Below the pieces are notes generated by a model, which made no database searches, was not told the origin of the DNA, and worked only from the letters and a program-made list of their open reading frames with translations. A stretch of 64,000 nt of DNA from the NCBI GenBank assembly GCA_039810245.1, contig JBDHWQ010000006.1, positions 108,119 to 172,118 on the forward strand. The letters are read 5' to 3'. Below, piece by piece: positions 17,268-26,161 of the stretch; the stretch's first letter is position 1; every line of letters starts with the position of its first letter. A program made the translations under genes and the position numbers. This DNA comes from CALDSL01 sp039810245 (lineage in GTDB: Bacteria > Chloroflexota > Anaerolineae > Anaerolineales > Anaerolineaceae).

Positions 17268-19259
17268 ATGACCAACATGACCCCCGCGCCGCGACGCGCC
17301 TGGATGCACGTACTATTTTACGCGCTGCTGTTCCTGCTGTTCTTCCAACTGGTATCGGAATTTATCGAGAGTATTTACACCTTTGGGCTGCTTGGAGTGG
17401 AGATCCCGCCCGAGATTGGGATGGTGGTGCTGTTTTTCACCCCGCTGCTGCTGCTGGCGCTGCCCGGTGGGCTGCCGGGGCGCGCGGCGCTGGCGCTGGC
17501 TGCCCTGGCCGGGGTGCTGCGTGCTGTGGCAACGGGTTTATCGCCGCAGCCGGCGTTGATCGCCCGCGGGCTGGGCACGGGGCTGCTGTTCCTGGCGCTG
17601 CCCGGGCTGTGGAGCAATCTTCGCCGTTGGGGCGCACCCAAACTGGCCGGGGCGCGCATGGCGTCCGGGCTACTGGCCGCACTAAGCGCATCGATCCTTC
17701 TGCGCGCATCAGGCGCGGGCAGCGATTTTTCGCTGCTGCAGCCGTGGCTGGCGGCGCTTCTGGCCGTGGCGCTGGCGGCTGCCGCCTGGTGGATAGAAAG
17801 CACGCGCCCGGACGCCACCCCGGCGGTGCAAGCCCCGGCGCGGGCGAGCGCGCCGCTGTGGGCGCTGTGCGCCGGTTGGGTCGCTACCCTGGCGGTGCTG
17901 TACTTTGGTTTCACCAGCCCCACGGTGCTGGCACGTTGGGCTGAAGCTGACCTGCGCCTGGTGACGGCGGTGCTGGCGGTGGCACTGGGCGGGTATGGCT
18001 GGCTGCTGGCGACAGGACGGCTGGCGCGCATCCGCGCAGGCCAGCTGGTGCGCTGGAACTGGCTGTTCCTGACGCTGGGCGTGCTGGCGATCCAGATCAG
18101 CGCGCCAATCTTCCCGCGCAGCGCGGAAGCCTACCCTTTCCAGCAGGCGGCGGGCAGCATCTGGCAGCAGATCCCGCTGTACCTGATGCTGCTGGTCAGC
18201 CCGGTGCTGCTGGCTAACTTGCAGTGGATTTCGGGCGCGCTGGCACGGATGGAAGCGCGCCCGCGCGCCTTCGCGGGTGGTTTTTCGCTGGCGGCGCTGC
18301 TGTTCCTGATCTTTGTTTTCGCGCAGGTGTTCACCACCGTATACGACTATATCCCCGTGGTGGGACCGCCCATGCGCGACCGCTTCTGGCTGGCGTTTCT
18401 GCTCCCGGGCGCCTTCAGCCTGCTTCCGCTGCTGCTGGCGCGCGAAGCGCCGCGCGACAGGGCCATGCAGGCGAATTCCGCGCCGGCCGGGGTGGGACGT
18501 GGCATTTTTGCCATGACGGCGGCGCTGCTGGCCGCCGCGCTGGTGGCCACGCTGCTGCTGGAGCGCGCGCCAGCGGCTGCGCCCGCGGCACGTGACGGCC
18601 TGCGCGTGGTGACCTACAACCTGCAGCAGGGCTACGATGAAAGCGGCAACCGCGCCTACCAAACCCAGGCGCGCGCCCTGGTTGAGTTGGACGCTGATGT
18701 GATCGGCCTGCAGGAGACGGACACCGCGCGTATTGCGGGCGGAAACGCCGACCTTGTGCGCACGATCCAGCGCGCGACCGGGATGTATGCCTACTACGGC
18801 CCGCGCACGGTGGCTGGAACGTTTGGCATCGCGCTGCTCTCGCGCTACCCGCTGCAGAATCCGCGCACGTTTTACCTGTACAGCGAGGGCGAGCAGACCG
18901 CTGCCATCCTGGCGGAAATCCAGGCCGGAGCGACCACCTACACAATCCTGGTGACGCACCTGGGCAACGGCGGCCCGCTGGTGCAGCAGCAGGGTGTGTT
19001 GAAGCTACTGCAAGGCAGGCAGAACGTGATCGCCATGGGTGATTTCAACTTCCGCCCGGATACCGAGCAGTACGCCGTCACCACCGCGCAGCTTGCAGAT
19101 GCGTTCCTGCTGTCCGGTGGGAAGCCCACGCCCGGGCTGGACCCGGCGCGGCGTATCGACCACATGTTTGTCTCGCCGGGGCTGGCAGTTCGCTCGGCGC
19201 GCTACATCGATTCGCCGATCACCGACCACCCGGGGCTGGTCGCGGAATTTGGGCGCTAG
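17268..19259 (+). CDS. Multi-pass membrane protein with C-terminal endonuclease/exonuclease/phosphatase (EEP) domain
   Basis: The 663-residue protein has about 11 hydrophobic segments through residue ~435, then an EEP-fold domain. Catalytic motifs are VVTYNLQQGYD (Asn), IGLQETD (metal-binding Glu), LVTHLGNGG (His), MGDFNFRP (Asp/Asn) and RIDHMFVS plus ITDHPGLV (Asp/His). EEP proteins hydrolyse phosphodiester or phosphomonoester bonds in nucleic acids, phospholipids or inositol phosphates. A membrane-embedded context suggests a lipid or extracellular substrate, which is inferred. GGAG lies 7 bases before the ATG. It is followed closely by the MFS transporter. Confidence 0.88.
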   Translation: MTNMTPAPRRAWMHVLFYALLFLLFFQLVSEFIESIYTFGLLGVEIPPEIGMVVLFFTPLLLLALPGGLPGRAALALAALAGVLRAVATGLSPQPALIARGLGTGLLFLALPGLWSNLRRWGAPKLAGARMASGLLAALSASILLRASGAGSDFSLLQPWLAALLAVALAAAAWWIESTRPDATPAVQAPARASAPLWALCAGWVATLAVLYFGFTSPTVLARWAEADLRLVTAVLAVALGGYGWLLATGRLARIRAGQLVRWNWLFLTLGVLAIQISAPIFPRSAEAYPFQQAAGSIWQQIPLYLMLLVSPVLLANLQWISGALARMEARPRAFAGGFSLAALLFLIFVFAQVFTTVYDYIPVVGPPMRDRFWLAFLLPGAFSLLPLLLAREAPRDRAMQANSAPAGVGRGIFAMTAALLAAALVATLLLERAPAAAPAARDGLRVVTYNLQQGYDESGNRAYQTQARALVELDADVIGLQETDTARIAGGNADLVRTIQRATGMYAYYGPRTVAGTFGIALLSRYPLQNPRTFYLYSEGEQTAAILAEIQAGATTYTILVTHLGNGGPLVQQQGVLKLLQGRQNVIAMGDFNFRPDTEQYAVTTAQLADAFLLSGGKPTPGLDPARRIDHMFVSPGLAVRSARYIDSPITDHPGLVAEFGR

Positions 19260-19334
19260 CGGCAGCGCAAGAGTATAATGTACCGCAGCCGGGCGATGCC
19301 ACGCTGCGGTATTTGCGGATGGAATGAGGGATCT

Positions 19335-20819
19335 TTGAGCAATAAGCGTATTCGATTCATTCTGGTGGGCGTTATGCTCAGCATTTTTCTGGCTTCGGTG
19401 GAAGGCACCGTGGTGGCCACCGCCATGCCCACCATTGTGGCCGAGCTGGGCGGGCTGGCGTTTTATTCGTGGGTATTTTCGGTCTACATGCTGGCATCCA
19501 CCACTACCGGGCCGATTTACGGCAAGCTTTCCGATGTGTACGGGCGCAAGCGCGTGTACGTGTTTGCCATGTTGATGTTCCTGGCCGGCTCGCTGCTGTG
19601 CGGGCAGGCGCGCAGCATGGAGCAACTGGTGCTGTTCCGCGCGGTGCAGGGCCTGGGCGCGGGCGGGGTGCTGCCGCTGGCCTTCACTGTGATTGGCGAG
19701 TTGTTCTCCGTCTCGGAGCGCGCGCGGCTGCAGGGCTGGATTTCTGGCGTGTGGGGCGTTTCGTCGGTAATCGGCCCGCTGATCGGCGGCTTCCTGGTGG
19801 ACCAGGTTTCGTGGCAGTGGGTGTTTTACCTCAATCTGATCCCGGGGCTGCTGGCCTGCGCCATGGTGTGGCTGGCGTGGAACCGCCCGGCGCCAGCGCG
19901 GCACGAGCGGCCGAAGGTGGACTACGCCGGTGCGGCGCTGCTGGCGCTGGGCGTGCTGACGCTGCTGATTGGCCTGCAGGAGCTGAGCAGCGCTCTGGGC
20001 CCGGCGCTGCTGGTGCTTTCGGGGCTGTTGTTCGCGGCCCTGGTATTTGTGGAGCGGCGCAGCACTGATCCGATCCTGCCATTCCACCTGTTCCGCGAGC
20101 GGCTGTTCGTGGTGACGTTGATCCACGGCCTGCTGGCCGGGTGGGCCATGTTTGGCAGCCTGAATTACGTGCCACTGTTCGTGCAGGGCGTGCTGGGCAC
20201 CGGGGCCACCGAGGCGGGCATCTCGCTAACGCCCATGTCGCTGGCGTGGACGGTGGCCAGCATCGTTGGCGCGCAGCTCTTGATGCGCGTGGGCTTTCGC
20301 AGCATGACGATGTTTGGCATGGTGCTGCTCAGCGTGGGCGCGCTGCTGATGACAACCATCAACGCGGGCAGCAGCGTGATCAGTATCATGATCTACACCG
20401 GGTTGATGGGCATGGGCATGGGTTTCTCGGTGCCGGCGTTCCTGATCGCGGTGCAGACCAGCGTGCCGCGCAAGGATATGGGCGCGGCTACCTCGGCGGT
20501 GCAGTTCAGCCGCAGCATTGGCGGCACGATTGGCGTGAGCGTGCTGGGCGTGGCGCTCAGCGCGCGGCTGGCGAATCTGCTGCTGCGCGCGGGCATCGAT
20601 CCGGCCGGCATCTCGCTCAGCAGCCTGATTGACCCGGTTGCCGGGGGCAATGCCGCACTGGACAATTCGGTGCGGGTGATTTTGGGGCAGGCGGTGTCTT
20701 CGCTGTTTCTTATTTCGCTGGTGGTAGCGCTGCTCGGGCTGGCAGTGGTGTTTTTTGCCCCGCGCGGTAACATCGCTGACCTGGAGCGCGAGCGCGAAGG
20801 CGCGCCGGTGGTGGAATAA
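19335..20819 (+). CDS. DHA2-type MFS multidrug transporter (EmrB/QacA-like, 14 TM)
   Basis: The protein has about 494 residues. I chose TTG at 19335 (GAGGG just upstream) because an ATG at 19278 overlaps a TATAAT -10 box (19274-19279) and would add 19 residues unlike the family. The N-terminal membrane helices contain the DHA2 motif VEGTVVATAMPTIVAEL, motif A GKLSDVYGRKRVY, motif B-like RAVQGLGAGGVLPL and motif C-like GVWGVSSVIGPLIGG. It is predicted to export drugs or metabolites by proton antiport. No regulator gene lies beside it. Confidence 0.9.
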   Translation: MSNKRIRFILVGVMLSIFLASVEGTVVATAMPTIVAELGGLAFYSWVFSVYMLASTTTGPIYGKLSDVYGRKRVYVFAMLMFLAGSLLCGQARSMEQLVLFRAVQGLGAGGVLPLAFTVIGELFSVSERARLQGWISGVWGVSSVIGPLIGGFLVDQVSWQWVFYLNLIPGLLACAMVWLAWNRPAPARHERPKVDYAGAALLALGVLTLLIGLQELSSALGPALLVLSGLLFAALVFVERRSTDPILPFHLFRERLFVVTLIHGLLAGWAMFGSLNYVPLFVQGVLGTGATEAGISLTPMSLAWTVASIVGAQLLMRVGFRSMTMFGMVLLSVGALLMTTINAGSSVISIMIYTGLMGMGMGFSVPAFLIAVQTSVPRKDMGAATSAVQFSRSIGGTIGVSVLGVALSARLANLLLRAGIDPAGISLSSLIDPVAGGNAALDNSVRVILGQAVSSLFLISLVVALLGLAVVFFAPRGNIADLEREREGAPVVE

Positions 20820-20836
20820 ACCGGCGGCGGAGCGGG

Positions 20837-20842
20837 TATAAT
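20837..20842 (+). promoter_or_regulatory. -10 box before the molybdopterin hydroxylase gene
   Basis: TATAAT at 20837-20842 lies 28 bases before the ATG at 20871, with GGAG in between. No convincing -35 is seen. Confidence 0.45.
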
Positions 20843-20870
20843 TTCGTTAATTTCTCCCCTGGAGCATGCT

Positions 20871-23072
20871 ATGAACTACGTCGGCAAATCGGTGGCGCGG
20901 GTAGACGCGCTTTCCAAGGTGAAGGGTGAAGCCGTCTTCGCCTCGGATATGTCTATGCCCGGGCAGGCCTATATGAAGGTGCTGATGGCGCACCGCCCGC
21001 ACGCGATTGTGCGCCGGGTGGACGCCAGCCGCGCCGAGGCGCTGGACGGCGTGCTGCTGGTTTTAACCTCGAAGGATGTGCCCAACAACGAGTTTGGCTA
21101 TTACACCTACGACCAGCCGGTGTTGTGCGGGCCGGGGCCCAAACTTTACGCCGACCGGGTGCGTTACGTGGGCGACCGCGTGGCCGCGGTAGTGGCCGAG
21201 AGCGAGGAGATCGCCGCGCGGGCGCTGGAGCTGATTGATGTCGAATACGAAGACCTGCCGGTGGTGTGCGACATGGAAGCCGCGCTGGAATCAGACGCGC
21301 CGCTGCTGCACCCTGAGCTGGGCAGCAACCAGTTTGGACATCACTTCCTGCGCAATGGTGACCTGCAGGCCGGGTTCCAGGCCGCGGACGTGATCATCGA
21401 GGCGGTATATAATACTCCGGCCCAGGAGCATGCCTACCTGCAGACCGAGGCCGGGCTGGCCTATATTGACGACGCCGGGCGCGTGGCGGTGGTTACCACC
21501 GGGCAGTGGGGGGTGAAAGACCGCAAGCAGATGGCGCACGCGCTGGGGCTGGACGAGGAGCAGGTGCGCGTGATCTACCCCATGACCGGCGGCGCATTTG
21601 GTGGGCGTGAGGATATCTCGGTGCAGATCGTGGTGGCGCTGGCCGCGCTGCGGCTGCGCCGGCCGGTAAAGATCGTCTGGTCGCGCGAGGAGTCCATCCT
21701 GGCGCACTGCAAGCGGCATCCCTTCCGCATCTACGCGCGCTGGGGCGCGAACCGTGAAGGCAAGATCACCGCAGCCGAAGTGCGCATGTACGCCGACGGC
21801 GGCGCGTACAAATTCACCACCAGCATTGTCACCGGCAACGCGGTGCTGAACGCGCTCGGGCCGTACGAAATCGCCAATGTGAGCGTGGACGCCTACGACA
21901 TTTACACCAACAACGTGCCGCGCGGCGCGTTCCGCGGGTTTGGCGGGCCGCAAGGCGCGTACGTGGCGGAAATGCAGGTGAACAAGCTGGCCGAAGCGCT
22001 GGGCATCGACCCGGTGGAGATGCGCATGCGCAACATGGCGCGCGAAGGCTCGCTGCAGACCAGCGGCGCGCCTTACCCGCCGGGCGTGACCGTGCGCGAG
22101 GTGACCGAAGCCTGCGCGCGTAAGGCGGGTTGGGACCTGACCGGAACGGGCTGGCAGCGACCGGGCGGCGCGCGGGAAGCGGTGCCTGGCGAGCCGTACA
22201 AAGTGCGTGGGATCGGCATTGCCAGCGCGCACAAAAACGTGGGTTTTTCGTTCGGCTACCCCGAAGCATGCACCGTGGGACTGGAGCTGTACGGCGAAGC
22301 TCACATTGAGCGCGCGGTGGTGCGCCACAGCGCCAGCGAGGTGGGCATGGGCACGCACACCGTCATCACCCAGATGGCGGCCGAGGCGCTGGGTGTAGGC
22401 ATGGACCAGGTGGATCTGATTTCCAGCGACACGGCCGAAACGCGCGATTCCGGCGCGGTCTCGGCCTCGCGCATGACATTTTTCATTGGTAACGCGCTGC
22501 GGGAAGCGGCCGAGATCGGCCTGCAGCAGTGGGCTGACGAAGAGCGGCCGGTGAAGCTGTGGCACACCTACAAGCCGCCGCAGACCACCCCGCCCGACCC
22601 GGTCACCGGGCAGTGCGACCCCAACTCCGCCTACGCCTACACCACCCAGGCCGCGGTGGTGACGGTGGATACCGAGACCGGCCAGGTGGACGTGGAAAAA
22701 GTAATCTGCGCCATCGACGTGGGCAAAGCCATCAACCCGCAGCAGGTGGAAGGCCAGGTGCAGGGCGGGCTGATCCAGACCGTGGGCTACGCGGTGATGG
22801 AAAACTTCGTCGAGCGCGACGGCCGCGTGCTGACCCCCACGCTGTCGACCTACCTGGTGCCGACCATCCTCGACATTCCGCCGGAGATGGACACGGTGAT
22901 TATGGAAATTCCCGACCCGCGCGGGCCGTGGGGCGCGCGCGGGCTGGGTGAAGTGATGAACATGTGCCTGGCCCCTGCCATCACCGCCGCGGTGCACGCC
23001 GCCACAGGAGTCTGGCTGGACCAGTTCCCGCTGACGCCCGAAAGGGTGCTGAAAGGGCTGGGGAAGATCTAA
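20871..23072 (+). CDS. Xanthine dehydrogenase-family molybdopterin-binding large subunit
   Basis: The 733-residue protein covers both aldehyde-oxidase/xanthine-dehydrogenase large-subunit domains: the ab-hammerhead (GKSVARVDALSKVKGEA) and the Mo-cofactor domain. The latter shows GGAFGGREDIS, RGAFRGFGGPQ, DSGAVSASR and GPWGARGLGE, whose Glu matches the catalytic base. The CO-dehydrogenase active-loop motif (AYRCSFR) is absent, so a nicotinate, purine or aldehyde-type hydroxylase is more likely. Normally FAD- and 2Fe-2S-subunit genes adjoin; none is present here, so partners must be elsewhere or different. Confidence 0.9.
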   Translation: MNYVGKSVARVDALSKVKGEAVFASDMSMPGQAYMKVLMAHRPHAIVRRVDASRAEALDGVLLVLTSKDVPNNEFGYYTYDQPVLCGPGPKLYADRVRYVGDRVAAVVAESEEIAARALELIDVEYEDLPVVCDMEAALESDAPLLHPELGSNQFGHHFLRNGDLQAGFQAADVIIEAVYNTPAQEHAYLQTEAGLAYIDDAGRVAVVTTGQWGVKDRKQMAHALGLDEEQVRVIYPMTGGAFGGREDISVQIVVALAALRLRRPVKIVWSREESILAHCKRHPFRIYARWGANREGKITAAEVRMYADGGAYKFTTSIVTGNAVLNALGPYEIANVSVDAYDIYTNNVPRGAFRGFGGPQGAYVAEMQVNKLAEALGIDPVEMRMRNMAREGSLQTSGAPYPPGVTVREVTEACARKAGWDLTGTGWQRPGGAREAVPGEPYKVRGIGIASAHKNVGFSFGYPEACTVGLELYGEAHIERAVVRHSASEVGMGTHTVITQMAAEALGVGMDQVDLISSDTAETRDSGAVSASRMTFFIGNALREAAEIGLQQWADEERPVKLWHTYKPPQTTPPDPVTGQCDPNSAYAYTTQAAVVTVDTETGQVDVEKVICAIDVGKAINPQQVEGQVQGGLIQTVGYAVMENFVERDGRVLTPTLSTYLVPTILDIPPEMDTVIMEIPDPRGPWGARGLGEVMNMCLAPAITAAVHAATGVWLDQFPLTPERVLKGLGKI

Positions 23073-23146
23073 TCCTGGTACGCGGGTTTGCGCGTGCGCG
23101 CTATTTCCGGTAAGATTCGTCCACTAACGACGAAAGGCTGCCGCGC

Positions 23147-24244
23147 ATGCGCACAACCATCTTACTGGTACTGCTGTTTTCCCTGGCTCTGGCCGCCTGC
23201 GGCCAATCCGTTACCGCCCCAACGCCCGCCGTGACGCCGGGCGCGCCGACGGTTGCGCCCGCCCTGGCGACGCCTATCCCGCCGGAAACGGCGACCCAGG
23301 CGACCAGCGCTGCGCCGCTGCCAGCTGCCTCTCCTACGCCCGAGCCGACGCCGACGCTGCACCCGATGGATATCCGCGCGATGCGGCAGGGCAGCTACCC
23401 GGGCAGCGAGATCACCCTGGAGCAGGAACTGGAGCGCGGCAGCAACTACCGCCGCTTCTATGCCTCGTATCTGTCCGAGGGGCTGCGCATCTACGCGCTG
23501 CTGACCATCCCGGATGGCGAGCCGCCGGCGGGCGGCTGGCCGGGGATCGTGTTCAACCATGGCTACATCCCGCCCGACGTATACGTGACCACCGAGCGTT
23601 ACATTGCCTACGTGGACCGGCTGGCGAGCGCCGGGTATATCGTCTTTCGCATTGACTACCGCGGCCACGACCGTTCGGAAGGCGTGGCAACCGGCGCATA
23701 CGGCGCCCCGGGCTACCTGGTGGACGTGCTCAACGCGCTGGAATCGCTGCGCCAGTTTCCACAGGCCAACCCGGATAAGATCGGCATGTGGGGCCATTCG
23801 ATGGGTGGTTTCCTCACCCTGCGGGCAATGGTCATCTCGCGCGACATCAAAGCCGGGGTGATCTGGGGTGGGGTGGTGGCTTCCTACCCCGATATGCTCA
23901 GCGGCTGGCGGCGCGCGGTGCCCACGCCGATCATCCCCGCGCCGGCGCGGCGCTGGCGCGCCTGGGTAACCCAGTACGGATCGCCGGAAGAGAACCCGGC
24001 CTTCTGGGCCGGAGTCTCGGCCAACAGCTACCTGAGTGACCTCTCCGGCCCGGTGCAGCTGCATCACGGCGAGGCGGATGGGGAAGTGCCGGTCGAATTT
24101 TCCCGTACCCTGGCGGCGCAGATCCAGGCCGCGGGCGGCACTGTGGAGTTGTTCACCTACCCCGGCGACAACCACAACATCAGCAACTATTTCACCGCCG
24201 CGATGAATGAGACGGTGGCATTTTTCGACCGGTATTTGAAGTAG
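23147..24244 (+). CDS. Lipoprotein alpha/beta hydrolase (dienelactone/prolyl-oligopeptidase-like)
   Basis: The 365-residue protein has a lipoprotein signal (LLVLLFSLALAAC, lipidated Cys near residue 18) and a Pro/Thr/Ala-rich spacer to about residue 75. The alpha/beta hydrolase that follows has the nucleophile elbow WGHSMGGFL, an acid in LHHGEADGEVP and His in YPGDNHNIS. It would be a surface-anchored esterase or peptidase. AAAGG lies upstream of the ATG. It follows the molybdenum enzyme by 74 bases, with no clear functional link. Confidence 0.9.
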   Translation: MRTTILLVLLFSLALAACGQSVTAPTPAVTPGAPTVAPALATPIPPETATQATSAAPLPAASPTPEPTPTLHPMDIRAMRQGSYPGSEITLEQELERGSNYRRFYASYLSEGLRIYALLTIPDGEPPAGGWPGIVFNHGYIPPDVYVTTERYIAYVDRLASAGYIVFRIDYRGHDRSEGVATGAYGAPGYLVDVLNALESLRQFPQANPDKIGMWGHSMGGFLTLRAMVISRDIKAGVIWGGVVASYPDMLSGWRRAVPTPIIPAPARRWRAWVTQYGSPEENPAFWAGVSANSYLSDLSGPVQLHHGEADGEVPVEFSRTLAAQIQAAGGTVELFTYPGDNHNISNYFTAAMNETVAFFDRYLK

Positions 24245-24333
24245 GAGACTAGTGTTGCTGAACCTTACAGAATCAATAACGAGAATCCAGCCTGAAATCG
24301 AAGCTATACGCAAAATATAAGCGGTTGAGACGC

Positions 24334-24339
24334 TATAAT
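24334..24339 (+). promoter_or_regulatory. -10 box of the helicase pair
   Basis: TATAAT at 24334-24339 precedes the first helicase start by 71 bases. The surrounding 150 bases are more AT-rich than the flanking genes; no strong -35 is visible. Confidence 0.45.
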
Positions 24340-24410
24340 GATAATACGCGGCAGCGAAATCTTATTTTGCCGGCTACAGATTATTTGGCGAAGCACATTG
24401 ATCGGAAGCT

Positions 24411-26159
24411 ATGTCATCTACCGCCGATTTGCTCCATCGCCTGCGCAATTACGTGCAGGAGGAAGCTAATACCCAGTTCAATGCACTGCAACAGCAGTGG
24501 TCCAGGCCGCTGTGCACGCGCGTTGCGAACGGCTGGGCAATTGAGGGCGTGCGCCTGGCAGGGGATGACAAAAAACGCATGCTGCGCCTATATTGCGACA
24601 GCAACCATTCGCGCTTCCGCGAAGGCGATCTGCTGGTGCTGCATCACCATACCCATCCGCTGGACCCCAACGCGCTCCATGTGGAACTGCAATATGACGG
24701 CGAGACGGAACTAGAAGTCAGCATCATTCGTGGCAATATCAATTTTTTACTGGCTGAACCGGATGGTTGGGTACTGGATCAGGGCTGGTTTGACTCCCGG
24801 CCGTTTTACCTGGAAGCGCTCGACACTGTCGCCGATTCCTTGCGCGGGCGCTCGATCATTCTGCCACTATTGCAAGGCTCGTTGACTCCCCAGATTGACT
24901 ACGCCCGCTATGAGCGCGCAGCGGGTGAGGTCGCCGGTACCGGCCTCAACGACAGCCAGGTGGAAGCCATTGCCCAGGCCTACGCCGCGGATCTATTGCA
25001 CCTGATCCAGGGGCCACCCGGGACGGGCAAAACATATATGCTGGCGCACCTGGCAAAATTGCTGGTAGCTGATGGCCAACGCGTGCTGGTCACGGCCCTC
25101 ACGCACACTGCCATTCACAACGCGCTGAATAAAATTGCGCAGGTGGATGATACGATTCCGGTATGCAAAATTGGGACGGAACAGTATCAAGCGGATCTGG
25201 ATGTGGAATCCTATCCCGATTTTGACAGTTCCAAGTTTGGCGCGATCCACGCGGGATATGTGATCGGCGCCACGCCTTTCACACTGCAAACCACACGCCT
25301 GGAGAACGTCGAGTTCGACGTGGTGTTATTCGATGAAGCTTCGCAGGTAACTTTGCCACTGGCGATCATGGGTATGCTGGGCGCAAACAAGTACGTTTTC
25401 ATCGGAGATCAAAACCAACTTCCGCCCGTGACGACCAGCGACGTGAAACAGGCGGAACAACTCTCGATATTCGATTTTTTGAGTGGCCGCGGCAATCAGA
25501 CGATGCTCAACATCACCTACCGGCTGAACGACACGCTGGTGGAGTGGCCCAGCCGCACGTTTTACCATAACGAACTGATGTGTAGCGAGGCGGCCGCCGC
25601 GCGCCGATTGCAGCTCTCGGGCGATGCTTCGCGTTGGGATTTCGTGCTCGACCCATCCGCCCCGGCGGTGTTTTTAGACCTGTGCCACCGCAATACTACG
25701 GTGCGCAGCGCGCGCGAGGCGGAAATTGTGGTCGAGCTGGTGCTGGCGCTGCTGGCGCACCATGTCCCGCCGGATCAAATTGGGGTTGTTGTGCCTTATC
25801 GCGCGCAAAGCCGCCTGACGCGCAGCCTGCTGCGCCGGGCTATCCGCAATGAAGGCATCTGGAACCAGATTGTGGTGGACACGGTGGAGCGCATGCAAGG
25901 CCAGGAACGCGAGGTGGTGCTGGTTTCGTTTGCGACCGCCAGCCCTACCTTTGCGGCGCAGATGGCTAGTTTTTTGTTCCAACCACAGCGGCTGAACGTG
26001 GCTGTCACCCGGCCGCGCACAAAACTGATCCTGGTAGGCAGCCACCATATGCTGAAAGCCCAACCAGAAAAAGACGAAGAAATGGAAAACCTCGCGCTCC
26101 TGCGCGATTTGATTGATCACTGCTTCCACATTACGTTACCCGACGGGAAACTGAACTAG
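24411..26159 (+). CDS. Superfamily-1 helicase, Dna2/UPF1-like (COG1112 type)
   Basis: The 582-residue protein has an N-terminal domain of ~175 residues (an OB/stalk-like beta-rich stretch, FREGDLLVLHHHTHPLD). A Q-motif-like GLNDSQVEAIAQA comes next, then Walker A GPPGTGKT (residues 201-208), motif Ia/TxGx LVTALTHTAIHNAL and motif II LFDEASQ. Motif III is GDQNQLPPV, followed by TYRLND, the motif V region TVERMQGQEREVVLVS and motif VI LNVAVTRPRTKLILVG. This is a complete SF1B-type 5'-3' DNA or RNA helicase core. The second helicase begins 2 bases after its stop, so they are co-translated. A defence or repair role is inferred from the pairing, not shown. Confidence 0.92.
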   Translation: MSSTADLLHRLRNYVQEEANTQFNALQQQWSRPLCTRVANGWAIEGVRLAGDDKKRMLRLYCDSNHSRFREGDLLVLHHHTHPLDPNALHVELQYDGETELEVSIIRGNINFLLAEPDGWVLDQGWFDSRPFYLEALDTVADSLRGRSIILPLLQGSLTPQIDYARYERAAGEVAGTGLNDSQVEAIAQAYAADLLHLIQGPPGTGKTYMLAHLAKLLVADGQRVLVTALTHTAIHNALNKIAQVDDTIPVCKIGTEQYQADLDVESYPDFDSSKFGAIHAGYVIGATPFTLQTTRLENVEFDVVLFDEASQVTLPLAIMGMLGANKYVFIGDQNQLPPVTTSDVKQAEQLSIFDFLSGRGNQTMLNITYRLNDTLVEWPSRTFYHNELMCSEAAAARRLQLSGDASRWDFVLDPSAPAVFLDLCHRNTTVRSAREAEIVVELVLALLAHHVPPDQIGVVVPYRAQSRLTRSLLRRAIRNEGIWNQIVVDTVERMQGQEREVVLVSFATASPTFAAQMASFLFQPQRLNVAVTRPRTKLILVGSHHMLKAQPEKDEEMENLALLRDLIDHCFHITLPDGKLN

Positions 26160-26161
26160 CC

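Noticed and set aside
19278..19334. Upstream ATG for the MFS transporter at 19278
   Set aside because: It overlaps the -10 box TATAAT and adds residues unlike the family; TTG 19335 has an adjacent RBS.
21291..22997. A 568-codon open frame on the minus strand opposite the molybdopterin enzyme
   Set aside because: It is a shadow of a GC-rich gene: His/Arg/Gly-rich composition, no recognisable domain, and the + frame is a clear known family.
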